From the NCBI GenBank assembly GCA_910576545.1, contig CAJTKM010000027.1, forward strand, positions 1 through 34,976: a stretch of 34,976 nt of DNA, written 5' to 3'. This stretch comes from Lachnospiraceae bacterium. GTDB taxonomy: Bacteria > Bacillota > Clostridia > Lachnospirales > Anaerotignaceae. The translations under genes and the position numbers were made by a program. The notes beneath the pieces are model-generated. The model was not told where the DNA came from. It made no database searches and saw only the letters and a program-made list of their open reading frames with translations. How positions within the stretch are numbered: the stretch's first letter is position 1; every line of letters starts with the position of its first letter. Positions 24,681-32,518 of the stretch are shown here, piece after piece.

Positions 24681-26300
24681 ATGAAAAATTGGACAAAACG
24701 AATCAGCGCAGCCCTGCTCTGCGGCACGCTGCTCTGCGGCGGCTGGACGCAGACGGCATTTGCGGGTGCAAAGGATATGCGGGCGGTATGGATCGCAACG
24801 GTATACAGTTCGGACTACCCTTCTGCGTTGAATGATGCGGAGGCGCAGAAGCAGGAATTTATAGATAAACTGGATAAAATAAAGGCAATGGGCATGAATG
24901 CCGTTGCGGTGCAGGTGCGCCCGAAGGGCGATGCGTTTTACGAATCAGGGCTGAACCCCTGGAGCGAGGTCCTGACCGGCACACAGGGGCAGTATCCCGG
25001 ATATGATACAATGGCGTTTATGATTGAGGAAACGCATAAGCGGGGCATGGAGTTCCACGCATGGATGAACCCCTACCGTATCACTACATCAGGGACGGAT
25101 TTGACGGAGCTTTCCGCTGACAATATGGCGCGGAAACATCCGGACTGGATTCTTTCTTATAATGGCGCGATGTATTACAATCCGGCAAAGGAGGAAGTCA
25201 AGCAGTATATCTGCGACAGCGTGGAAGAGATCGTGAAAAATTACGACGTGGACGCAATCCATTTCGATGATTATTTTTATCCATCGAATTACCCTCTGCC
25301 GGAGGGCGAAGGGCGTGACGGCGCGGAGGCGTCTGTCCGACTGGGGCATGTCAATGATTTGGTGCGCCGTGTGCATGAAACGGTGCATGACACAAAGTCT
25401 GCTGTGCAGTTCGGTATCAGTCCTATGGGTATCTGGAAAAACGATACTTCCGACCCGACCGGCTCTGCCACAAAAGGTACAGAGGGCTATTATTCCGTTT
25501 TCGGGGACGCAAAAACATGGGTAGAAAACGGCTGGGTTGATTATATTGTGCCGCAGATATACTGGGAGCAGGGCAACCAGTATGCTGATTATGAAACGCT
25601 TGTGAAATGGTGGAGCGATGTTGTAAGAGGGAGCGGCGTAAAGCTGTATATCGGGCAGGGCATTTATAAGGATGTTGTGGCGAAAGAGATTGCGGACGAA
25701 CTGGCAGTCAATGAGAAATATGACGTGAGCGGCAGTTTCTTTTTCAGCCTGCGGGATTTGCTGGGCAACCGCCAGGGCTGTTCGGACGTGTTGAAAACGT
25801 ATTACGCGGGGGCGGATACCAACAGCACACAGAACAATGCGGCGGAACAACCTGCGCGCCCTGTGGAAATCGAGAGAAAGCGGGCATATGCGGCGCGTGC
25901 AAAGGTAACGGTCAACGGGAAAAATGTGGACTTTGAGGTATATACCATTGACGATTATACTTATTTCAAACTGCGTGATATTGCGGGCGCAGTCAACGGA
26001 ACGGAAAAGCAGTTTGACACTGTCTGGAACGAGGAAACAGCTTCCATCGACCTGATCCGCGGGACAGCATATGCTGCGCCCGGCACATCCGGCGTAGGTG
26101 CGTATGGCGATGCGGCGGCGGTGACCTCCACAGCAAAGCTGTTCTGTGACGGGCAGCAGAGAAATGTCAGCGCGTTTACTATCAACGATTATACCTATTT
26201 CAAGCTGCGCGATATCGCCAAACTGCTGGATATGGGCGTGACATGGGACGAAGGTACGGCGACAATCGGGTTGGATACGTCTGTTGGGTATGAGCAGTGA
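24681..26300 (+). CDS. Family 10 glycosylhydrolase-like exported protein with stalk domain
   Basis: A 539-residue protein with a signal peptide (cleavage near AFAGA, residue 28-30). Residues about 31-375 form the GHL10 (DUF187) TIM barrel seen in YngK-like proteins: MRAVWIATVYSSDYPSA, a central VDAIHFDDYFYP with acidic residues, QFGISPMGIWKN and VDYIVPQIYWEQG. Residues about 395-539 are a stalk (copper amine oxidase N-like) domain with the unit NDYTYFKLRDIA occurring twice, at about 430 and 508. It probably acts on cell-surface or wall glycans; no substrate is proven. The weak GGGGG site lies ten bases before the ATG. Intact although both flanking genes are decayed. Confidence 0.88.
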   Translation: MKNWTKRISAALLCGTLLCGGWTQTAFAGAKDMRAVWIATVYSSDYPSALNDAEAQKQEFIDKLDKIKAMGMNAVAVQVRPKGDAFYESGLNPWSEVLTGTQGQYPGYDTMAFMIEETHKRGMEFHAWMNPYRITTSGTDLTELSADNMARKHPDWILSYNGAMYYNPAKEEVKQYICDSVEEIVKNYDVDAIHFDDYFYPSNYPLPEGEGRDGAEASVRLGHVNDLVRRVHETVHDTKSAVQFGISPMGIWKNDTSDPTGSATKGTEGYYSVFGDAKTWVENGWVDYIVPQIYWEQGNQYADYETLVKWWSDVVRGSGVKLYIGQGIYKDVVAKEIADELAVNEKYDVSGSFFFSLRDLLGNRQGCSDVLKTYYAGADTNSTQNNAAEQPARPVEIERKRAYAARAKVTVNGKNVDFEVYTIDDYTYFKLRDIAGAVNGTEKQFDTVWNEETASIDLIRGTAYAAPGTSGVGAYGDAAAVTSTAKLFCDGQQRNVSAFTINDYTYFKLRDIAKLLDMGVTWDEGTATIGLDTSVGYEQ

Positions 26301-26420
26301 GAATTGAAACGGGAGAAGGCATTGACGCAACTGTACAATGACGATTCTGCTGATGCAGCATAGAATTTTGCAGGATGCAGTCATGGCGGAAAAAAGACGG
26401 CAAATCGGAATTTTCCGGTC

Positions 26421-26465
26421 AACCGGCGGTTGAATTGGCTAAAATCAACCGCCGGTTCGTTTTAT
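26421..26465 (+). terminator. Terminator after the glycosylhydrolase gene
   Basis: AACCGGCGGTTGA and TCAACCGCCGGTT form a perfect 13-base stem around an 11-base loop, followed by CGTTTTAT. It lies 120 bases after the stop; nothing else is evident in between. Confidence 0.85.
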
Positions 26466-26509
26466 AGAGAGTTTTCTGATGCGATACTGACAGCAGGGAA
26501 GCGAGAAAA

Positions 26510-26838
26510 ATGAATCAAAAAGAGACAGGCAAATTTATTTCAACCTGTCGAAAAGACAAGGGGCTCACCCAAATGCAGTTGGCTGAAATGCTGGAAGCTG
26601 CCAACAGGGCAGTATCAAAATGGGAAACGGGAAAAAGCTGCCCTGACGTATCCATATATGCTGGAATTATGCGGTATCCTGGGAATTGCGGTAAATGAAC
26701 TGCTCTCAGGGGAAAGAATCGTTATGGAGGATTACCGGAAAAAGGCGGAGGAAAACCTCATCGAATTGCAGTCAAAAAAGGGAAAGGCACAAAAAAGAGG
26801 ATGTGAAATTTTCTCTGTAAATTCAGAGCTTCTATGAT
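26510..26838 (+). pseudogene. XRE-family helix-turn-helix regulator, frameshifted
   Basis: The first frame reads a clear XRE domain: KFISTCRKDKGLTQMQLAEM then NRAVSKWETGKSCPDVSI. It shifts near 26655 in the CATATATG tract. The neighbouring frame then continues the family consensus as MLELCGILGIAVNELLSGE, followed by a charged helix EDYRKKAEENLIELQSKKGK and a stop at 26836-26838. Removing one base at the tract restores a single frame of about 108 residues. The longer C-terminal membrane part that many such regulators carry is absent. Probably inactive, unless it is a sequencing error. Confidence 0.75.
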
Positions 26839-26884
26839 AATTGAAAGGGCTTGGCATCAGATCCTGTGAGCAAAAAAGCGTCAT

Positions 26885-27020
26885 GGCAATGTGCATAACT
26901 CCCCATTCCGCTATGGACAACACCATTCACAGAATATGGAAAAGCAAAGGGCAGATTTCCCACATCCTGCAAACAGTGTTGCCCACAGCTCCATAAGACG
27001 GGGAGTTATATACATTGCCC
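26885..27020 (-). repeat. Long fold-back element (about 136 bases)
   Basis: The ends GGCAATGTGCATAACTCCCC (26885-26904) and GGGGAGTTATATACATTGCC (27001-27020) are inverted copies at 18 of 20 positions. Homology continues inward for about 40 more bases (through CAACACC...ATGG against CAACACT...GTGG) with one 5-base insertion. All differences I can see between arms are transitions. In a minus-strand transcript nearly all become G-U pairs, so the RNA would fold into one long hairpin. It begins 70 bases after the rrf2-type gene stop on that strand. It may be a MITE-like repeat or a structured RNA. Confidence 0.7.
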
Positions 27021-27090
27021 ACAATGCCGAAGGCGGCGGAATCACACCCACTCCCTACATTTTATCTCAACATCCTTTTAGGCATAAGTA

Positions 27091-27531
27091 TTAATCTGGC
27101 TTATGCGCAATACAGTGATAATCGGATATGATGTTTCCTAATGTGATGCTTTCTAGACTTTGGCATAGGGCATTTCTTATTTTCTCATAAGAGCAGTCCA
27201 ATATATTATGGATATTTTTTCCTATGGGGCATAGCTGCGAAGGCAGTGAATGAACGCCTATAAGTTTGGAACTAAAGGCTGGCTCTATCGCTTTACATAT
27301 ACGGTATAAGGTCACTTCATCCGGCGGACAATTCAGTGTTGTTCCGCCTGTCCCAAATTTCACAGATATTATGCCATCCTTTTTCAATGAACTTATAATA
27401 TTGCGGATTGTGACAGGATTGATCCCGGTTGATAACGCCAGAAGTTCACTGGTTACTTTCTGCTTATCCCCATATTCATAAATAAAAATAAGGCAGTGAA
27501 TCGCAACCGAACATTTTGTACTGATATGCAT
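27091..27531 (-). CDS. Rrf2-family transcriptional regulator
   Basis: A 146-residue protein of typical Rrf2 length with the N-terminal winged helix (about 1-80): MHISTKCSVAIHCLIFI, the recognition region NPVTIRNIISSLKKDGII and the wing with GTGG. The C-terminal part has LCPIGKNIHNIL, as in YwnA-type members. Cysteines at several places do not match the [2Fe-2S] trio of IscR exactly. AAAGGAG precedes the ATG at 27531; the frame extends to 27564 without support. It is divergent from the ferredoxin gene and very probably controls both promoters through the operators between them. Confidence 0.9.
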   Translation of the reverse strand: MHISTKCSVAIHCLIFIYEYGDKQKVTSELLALSTGINPVTIRNIISSLKKDGIISVKFGTGGTTLNCPPDEVTLYRICKAIEPAFSSKLIGVHSLPSQLCPIGKNIHNILDCSYEKIRNALCQSLESITLGNIISDYHCIAHKPD

Positions 27532-27554
27532 GACATTACTCCTTTCCACGTTAG

Positions 27555-27583
27555 ATTGTAGCATATATTTTTATTGCTGTAAA
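27555..27583 (-). promoter_or_regulatory. Promoter of the rrf2-type gene
   Basis: On the complement: TTTACA (27578-27583), 17 bases, TACAAT (27555-27560). Its -35 box lies inside the left arm of the outer inverted repeat. Confidence 0.75.
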
Positions 27584-27636
27584 TCTTGACACTACACCAT
27601 GCGCCTGCTATAATGGTGTAAATTTTAGATTTACAG
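27577..27636. promoter_or_regulatory. Two nested operators in the rrf2/ferredoxin divergon
   Basis: Outer pair: CTGTAAATCT (27577-27586) and AGATTTACAG (27627-27636), perfect over 10 bases. Inner pair: TACACCAT (27593-27600) and ATGGTGTA (27613-27620), perfect over 8 bases with a 12-base centre. The inner pair covers the spacer and -10 of the ferredoxin promoter; the outer left arm separates the two -35 boxes. Likely sites for the Rrf2 protein. Confidence 0.75.
27586..27614 (+). promoter_or_regulatory. Consensus promoter of the EFR1 ferredoxin gene
   Basis: TTGACA, exactly 17 bases, TATAAT: a perfect sigma-A consensus. Such strength with overlapping palindromes suggests tight repression that can be relieved. 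Confidence 0.92.
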
Positions 27637-27647
27637 GAGGAACAAGC

Positions 27648-28415
27648 ATGAAAGTTTCACAGATTATTTTTAGCCCGACAGGAGGAACGAAAAAGGTTGC
27701 AGATGCCATAACGAATACATGGGGACTGCCTGTAAATGAAATTGATTTGTCCAATGCAGAAACCGATTATTCCTCGCTTAGTTTTGAAAAAGATGATATT
27801 GCGCTTATTGCAGCTCCGTCTTTTGGCGGGCGTGTTCCAAGCCTTGCCACTCAGAGAATCTCAAATATTCATGGCAGTCATACCCCCTGTGTAATTGTCT
27901 GCGTATATGGTAACAGGGCATATGAGGATACCCTGATTGAATTAAGCGATGCTGCTGAAAAAAGCGGCTTTCAGGTAATTGCTGCCATTGCCGCCATCGC
28001 AGAACATTCTATTATGCACCAGTATGCTGCAGGCAGACCGGACACTAAGGATAAAAAAGAATTAAGCGGCTTTGCGAAAAAAATATCAGAGAAAATAAAC
28101 AATAATCTGACCGGTCTTTCCATACCGCAGATTCCGGGAAACCGCCCCTACAAGAAAGCGGCTGGAATCGGCTTAGTACCCAAAGCGGACAATAACTGCA
28201 CAGACTGCGGTCTTTGCGCCAGACAGTGCCCTGCACAGGCAATCAGCAAAGAAAATCCAAAAGTTACGGACAGTAAAAAATGTATTTCCTGTATGCGCTG
28301 TGTTGTACAATGCCCGCAGTCATCCCGTAAAGTAAATGGGGCTATGGTTTCTGTTGCGGCATTGGCAATGAAAAAAGCCTGTTCAACAAGGAAAGGGAAT
28401 GAGCTTTATATTTAG
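27648..28415 (+). CDS. EFR1-family flavodoxin/ferredoxin fusion
   Basis: A 255-residue protein. The N-terminal flavodoxin-like domain (about 1-165) has the FMN phosphate loop SPTGGTKKV (9-17), APSFGGRVP and VYGNRAYED. The C-terminal region (about 180-235) carries two [4Fe-4S] motifs, CTDCGLCARQCP and CISCMRCVVQCP. It should move electrons between FMN and Fe-S clusters in the cytoplasm; EFR1 is a family of unknown physiological partner. CAGGAGG precedes the ATG. It is controlled by a perfect promoter with Rrf2-type operators, which suggests a redox, nitrosative or electrophile signal. The stop is followed at once by an IS5-type element. Confidence 0.9.
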   Translation: MKVSQIIFSPTGGTKKVADAITNTWGLPVNEIDLSNAETDYSSLSFEKDDIALIAAPSFGGRVPSLATQRISNIHGSHTPCVIVCVYGNRAYEDTLIELSDAAEKSGFQVIAAIAAIAEHSIMHQYAAGRPDTKDKKELSGFAKKISEKINNNLTGLSIPQIPGNRPYKKAAGIGLVPKADNNCTDCGLCARQCPAQAISKENPKVTDSKKCISCMRCVVQCPQSSRKVNGAMVSVAALAMKKACSTRKGNELYI

Positions 28416-28417
28416 AT

Positions 28418-29097
28418 AGTGTCTACACAAAGTGAACGGGTTGTGATAAAATGGAGGTATCTTAAAGGACAGGAGAGAAAAAGATGGATGCTTCCTGTCA
28501 CCGACACGACATAAGTGACAAAGTATGGGCACTGCTGGAACCGCATCAGCCGGGACTGCGCGGCCGGTGGGGTGGAATCGCCCGGGATAACCGACGTTTT
28601 ATCAATGCAGTGTTTTGGGTATTGCGAACTGAGGAACCCTGGCGAGATTTGCATCCTGATTACGGAAAACGGGACGGCATTCATCAACAGTTTATCCGTT
28701 GGTGCAGAAAAGGTGTCTGGGAAAAACTTCTGGAAATCCTGATCAACGGGCCGGATTATGAATGGCTGATGATCGACGCCAGCTATATCAAAGTGCATCC
28801 CCGTGCGTCGGGAGCGAAGGGCGGCAATCAGGATATGTCCAGAACAAAAGGGGGCTCAACACCAAAATACATCCGGCCGTAGATGCGAATGGTATGCCGG
28901 TCCGGATCCCTGTTACAGAAGGTACCCGGACGGATTGTAAAGAAGCTGTCCACCTGATAGAGGGCATTTCTGCGGAGACCCTGCCGGCAGACCGGGGCCA
29001 TGCGGTCTCAGCAGGAATGGAACCTGTGATCCCGCCGAAGAAAAACCGCAAAGAACAGCATGACTATGATAAATTTCTCATTTCGCAGCCATCATAG
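28418..29097 (+). mobile_element. IS5-family (IS427-like) insertion sequence, truncated
   Basis: The left end seems to lie just after the EFR1 stop, with AGTGTCTACACAAAGTGAAC as the probable start of the terminal repeat. The transposase has two frames. No inverted copy of the left end was found downstream, and the coding part breaks off after the YDK segment. The right end is therefore lost and the element cannot move by itself. Confidence 0.75.
28484..29097 (+). pseudogene. IS5-family transposase, truncated and internally deleted
   Basis: The first frame (28484-28882) begins MDASCHRHDISDKVWALLEP and continues through FINAVFWVLRTEEPWRDL and MIDASYIKVHP, with the first catalytic Asp. A -1 frame (28762 onwards) carries on with LNTKIHPAVDANGMPVRI. 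The switch fits slippage on AAAAGGGGG (28846-28854). Around 28985 the expected ADRGYD stretch is shortened to ADRGH followed directly by AGMEPVIPPKKNRKEQ, so a block of about 15-20 residues seems deleted, and the C-terminal third with the catalytic Glu is missing. Inactive. Confidence 0.85.
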
Positions 29098-29528
29098 CAA
29101 GATGTCTTTTTCTCGAAAATGCCTTGTTTTCAAGCCTTTTTTGGTATTTACTTCTGTACTTTTGACATCAAGACAACGCACTCCACATGCGCCGTGTGTT
29201 GAAACCTGATGCACTTGGAAGGGATTCCGCCCTTGGTGTAAGCCTATTCATTTCCAACAGTCTTAACCTTGTTTCTTTTCATTTTGTTTGGAGAAGTATA
29301 TTCTCAAAACACTTCCGATGCATTGTTCGGAAATGTTTTCAAAATACAGATATCTGTGGCGATCTGCTATTAAAACAAGGCACTTTATTTTACAATAAAG
29401 CGCCTCGGTATTCTATATGATGCAGCTATATGTCAAAACCATTTACCTCTTTCCAGATTGTTTGTACAATTGGAGTATTGGAGGTCTTCTCTGGGTATCG
29501 GTAACATTGAGGCAGGGTTCCACATGGA
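29098..29528. other. Intergenic remnant without recognisable gene
   Basis: About 430 bases between the broken IS5 element and the candidate immunity gene. A 77-codon frame (29187-29420) has no recognisable domain and no good ribosome binding site. One hairpin, AGGCACTTTATT/AATAAAGCGCCT (29377-29404), pairs at 11 of 12 positions. Its right arm with TTTTACAATAAAGC recurs at 32769-32782. Confidence 0.5.
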
Positions 29529-30152
29529 TCAGCTGTTCCATAAAAAAACAGGAACCTGTATTTTTTGGCAAATGTCTATGACCAATTGTTCTATTTCATA
29601 GGGATTGCTTTCCTTCGGAAATTTTATTGTCAGGCTGGCGCGTATGGCATCCAGCAGAAAATAGAATAAGAACTCTCCAGTTTCTATACAGTGTTTTAAT
29701 GATTTCAAGGAATCGCCATCAGGCAGCAACCTTGTGGAACAGTATATTTCTGTTTCTTCCCAACATACCAAAGGATCTGCCTGAAGCTGCAATAATGCAG
29801 TATCAACACCCCTACTGGTTTTATACAAGTATTTCTCATCCTGTACATAGTTGCATACATTTCCTATTCCACGATACATCCTAAGGTTTTTCTCCATTTT
29901 ATAAATGGCAAAGTAAGGGTCAGCCAGCGCCTTGAGGACTTCAATGAATACTGTCATGACTTCTGTACTGAAGCTGTTTTCATTCGCTTCAAAAAAAGAA
30001 ATCGTATGCAGACCCTTTGGCAGTGTGTTTATCCAGTTGTACTCAGCAAAATCATCATGCATTATGAAAAAAGAAATCATTTCGCTTTCATTATTGGTAT
30101 TTACTTTTCGTTGTTTGAAAAACATCATATTCCTCAATCCTATCGTTGTCAT
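29529..30152 (-). CDS. Hypothetical protein, candidate immunity protein
   Basis: A protein of up to 207 residues that I do not recognise. It is acidic, has no signal peptide or membrane helix, and reads as a soluble alpha/beta protein. The first ATG overlaps the stop of the toxin-like frame as ATGA, suggesting coupling. A start at 30125-30128 (MMFFKQRK) has GAGG just upstream and may be used instead. Position directly downstream of, and overlapping, a polymorphic-toxin C-terminus on the same strand is the usual place for an immunity gene. The role rests on context only. Confidence 0.6.
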   Translation of the reverse strand: MTTIGLRNMMFFKQRKVNTNNESEMISFFIMHDDFAEYNWINTLPKGLHTISFFEANENSFSTEVMTVFIEVLKALADPYFAIYKMEKNLRMYRGIGNVCNYVQDEKYLYKTSRGVDTALLQLQADPLVCWEETEIYCSTRLLPDGDSLKSLKHCIETGEFLFYFLLDAIRASLTIKFPKESNPYEIEQLVIDICQKIQVPVFLWNS

Positions 30153-30912
30153 TCTAGGCAGGATATATCAACAATATATTCAGCTAATGCACTTCCGCCC
30201 AGTCCATCTATAATCCCGAGTATTAAAGCGCCTCCTGCTGCACCAATTACGGTGCCGGCCCCCGGTAAAGCAGAACTTGCTGCCATACCGCCAATCACAG
30301 CTCCCGCTTTGGCACCTGCAATTGCGTCTGCCCAGCCGCCTCCAATCCTTGCAACTTCTGTATATGTCCTTTTGCCAATTTTTTTATCAGCATCATTTAG
30401 ATCCTCATTTATGGCTTGGCCTAAAGAAATGGTATCTGCGACAATTCCCACAACGAGTAACGTTCTTCCTGCTATTCTAACCACTTTAGCGGTATTGTCA
30501 AAATTTTTCAAGAGGTTATATGCCTCTCCTGATATTTCTATGTGATCAAGTTTTTTCGCCAATTTTATTTGACGTGGAGAGGCATCTGGCAAAGTATCAA
30601 TATTAAAGTGATAATAGTCCTTTACATAAATGCCATCTTTCCCGCGATATGAATGCTTGTCTAAGCGTAATAGTTTTTGGCTTTCTCCATCTGCACCTAA
30701 CCGCAAGAATTTTCCTGAAGCAGTTTCCTTAAATTCCAAATTAATATGTGTATATTCACTCTGTAGGAAATCAGTCCACGCCAATACAGGTGCAGGGCCT
30801 TTGACAAGCGTGGTAAAAAATATGTTCCATGCAGTTCGGGTTGCTTTCCCATATATACCATCTTCTTTCAATGATCCGTCACTGCCTCTAATGCCCAAAG
30901 AGTTTAGGTTGC
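30149..30912 (-). pseudogene. Polymorphic toxin C-terminal fragment with glycine-zipper domain
   Basis: About 254 codons remain. The start of the fragment, NSLGIRGSDGSLKEDGIYGK, resembles peptidoglycan-binding-like modules found before toxin domains in clostridial surface toxins. Then comes an unrecognised region, and a C-terminal segment very rich in small residues (GGWADAIAGAKAGAVIGGMA, then a further AGTVIGAAGGALILGIIDGLGG) that looks like a glycine-zipper membrane-inserting or pore-forming domain. The N-terminal part is missing: at 30913 the frame runs into antisense IS630 sequence, and no continuation is found beyond the element. It has no own start, so it is probably silent or a reservoir cassette. 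Confidence 0.65.
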
Positions 30913-30917
30913 CTGTT

Positions 30918-31316
30918 ATGCGTAAAAAGAAAACATCAAAAACAGTTCGGAACAGATGCCAGATTATCATTGATTTAGATGAGGCACATGGCAAAGTCCT
31001 TACCCATGAACAGTCTGCTAAGACAAACTGTGTCTGTATGGCTACGACCACCAATACAGTGAAATTGTATTCTGAAAAAGGGATTGAAGGCATTACTTCA
31101 CTCAACCGCAATGTTAATTCTGACCAGGCACGCCGGAAATTCGATGGACGCGCAGAAGCCCGTATCATTGAAATCGCATGCAGCCCGGCACCGGAAGGCC
31201 ATTCCCGCTGGACGCTCCGACTATTGGAAGAACAGGCAAAAATAGTGCTTGATGTTCCGGTCAGTAAAGATACTATCGACAGAGCTTTAAAAAAAATAAA
31301 CTTCGACCTCACATGA
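30918..31316 (+). pseudogene. IS630-family transposase ORF A, 5'-truncated
   Basis: Contains the helix-turn-helix N-terminal half from MRKKKTSKTVRNRCQIII to KINFDLT. Comparison with the complete copy at 32054-32518 shows that the first 22 or so residues are missing. The sequence upstream belongs to the toxin gene. The two copies differ at only a few residues (V/I, T/I, D/G). T TTA AAA AAA A at 31286-31296 allows a -1 shift into ORF B, giving KNKLRPHMNDYWCIP, which matches the single-frame family consensus. Confidence 0.85.
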
Positions 31317-32002
31317 ATGATTACTGGTGTATCCCCTCAAAAGAAGATGCAGACTTTGTGGCCTGTATGGAAGATGTCCTTGATGTTTATGAACTTCCAT
31401 ACGATCCGGCACGTCCTGTTGTCTGTATGGATGAAAAGCCATACCAGCTGCTGGGAGATGCAAGAGAGCCGTTGCCCATGCGTCCCGGTGATGACCTGAA
31501 AACCGATTCGGAATATAAGCGGAACGGCACCTGCAGTATATTTGCTTTCGTGGAACCGCTTGGAGGAAGGCATCATGTAAGTGTCCATGAACACCGCACT
31601 GCTATTGACTGGGCGCAGGAAATCAAATATTTATCCGATGTGATGTTTCCGGATGCCGAAAAGATCATTCTGGTAATGGATAATCTGAATACCCATAAAG
31701 CTGCGTCTCTTTACAAAGCGTTTCCGCCAGTTGAAGCGAGAAGGATTATAAAGCATCTGGAAATCCATTATACGCCCAAGCATGGGAGCTGGCTTGACAT
31801 GGCCGAAATTGAGCTTAACGTAATGACACGCCAATGCTTGTCACGTCGTATTGATACAATTGCCAGACTTAAAAACGAACTGTCTGCATGGGAAGCGGAG
31901 CGCAATCGTGATGAAGCAAAAATACAGTGGCATTTTCAAACGGGAGATGCCAGAGAAAAACTGATATCACTTTATCCGATAATTTCATCTGCCACCTCAT
32001 AA
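31313..32002 (+). CDS. IS630-family transposase ORF B (DDE domain)
   Basis: A 229-residue DDE_3-type catalytic half. The three acidic residues are visible in RPVVCMDEKPYQLL (first Asp), KIILVMDNLNTHKA (second Asp) and HGSWLDMAEIEL (Glu). It begins by an ATGA overlap with the ORF A frame, but is normally made by -1 frameshifting at the A-rich tract just upstream. The domain looks complete and could work if a full ORF A were supplied in frame; the linked copy is truncated. It is followed by the right terminal repeat. Confidence 0.9.
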   Translation: MNDYWCIPSKEDADFVACMEDVLDVYELPYDPARPVVCMDEKPYQLLGDAREPLPMRPGDDLKTDSEYKRNGTCSIFAFVEPLGGRHHVSVHEHRTAIDWAQEIKYLSDVMFPDAEKIILVMDNLNTHKAASLYKAFPPVEARRIIKHLEIHYTPKHGSWLDMAEIELNVMTRQCLSRRIDTIARLKNELSAWEAERNRDEAKIQWHFQTGDAREKLISLYPIISSATS

Positions 32003-32053
32003 TAGAGGTGATAGATGTGTTAAATATCAATGATACAATACACTAGTAATCAT

Positions 32054-32518
32054 TCATGTGAGGTCGAAGTTTATTTTTTTTAAAGCTCTGCCGATAGTAT
32101 CTTTACTGACCGGAACATCAAGCACTATTTTTGCCTGTTCTTCCAATAGTCGGAGCGTCCAGCGGGAATGGCCTTCCGGTGCCGGGCTGCATGCGATTTC
32201 AATGATACGGGCTTCTGCGCGCCCATCGAATTTCCGGCGTGCCTGGTCAGAATTAACATTGCGGTTGAGTGAAGTAATGCCTTCAATCCCTTTTTCAGAA
32301 TACAATTTCACTGTATTGGTGATCGTAGCCATACAGACACAGTTTGTCTTAGCAGACTGTTCATGGGTAAGGATTTTGCCATGTGCCTCATCTAAATCAA
32401 TGATAATCTGGCATCTGTTCCGAACTGTTTTTGATGTTTTCTTTTTACGCATAACAGATTTCAGCATTTTAAGTTCATCATCCGTTAATGAGATTTTATA
32501 CTTTTTAGGTCTTGCCAT
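32054..32518 (-). CDS. IS630-family transposase ORF A, complete
   Basis: A 154-residue protein starting MARPKKYKISLTDDELKMLK, the normal IS630 N-terminus, with helix-turn-helix segments (HEQSAKTNCVCMATITNTVKLY and EGHSRWTLRLLEEQAK, each part of the DNA-binding half). It ends at the same TGA as copy 1. The -1 frame after the slippery tract continues only to MNDY and then a stop, because ORF B has been lost at the junction near 32044. Alone it could bind IS ends without cutting, perhaps as an inhibitor. Confidence 0.85.
   Translation of the reverse strand: MARPKKYKISLTDDELKMLKSVMRKKKTSKTVRNRCQIIIDLDEAHGKILTHEQSAKTNCVCMATITNTVKLYSEKGIEGITSLNRNVNSDQARRKFDGRAEARIIEIACSPAPEGHSRWTLRLLEEQAKIVLDVPVSKDTIGRALKKINFDLT

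Noticed and set aside
25089-26384. 431-codon minus-strand frame opposite the glycosylhydrolase gene
   Set aside because: Shadow of a clear exported enzyme gene; no ribosome binding site or domain.
26920-26990. Replication-origin-like TTGCCCACA / GGACAAC motifs
   Set aside because: They belong to the two arms of the fold-back element and do not form a DnaA-box cluster.
29187-29420. 77-codon frame after the IS5 remnant
   Set aside because: No ribosome binding site, no recognisable domain, and located in decayed sequence.
30913-31312. N-terminal part of the toxin frame (minus strand)
   Set aside because: These codons are the antisense of IS630 ORF A, not toxin sequence; the same translation appears opposite copy 2.
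30630-31316. 228-codon frame as a single novel protein
   Set aside because: The first part is antisense to the toxin fragment and only the part from 30918 is IS630 ORF A.
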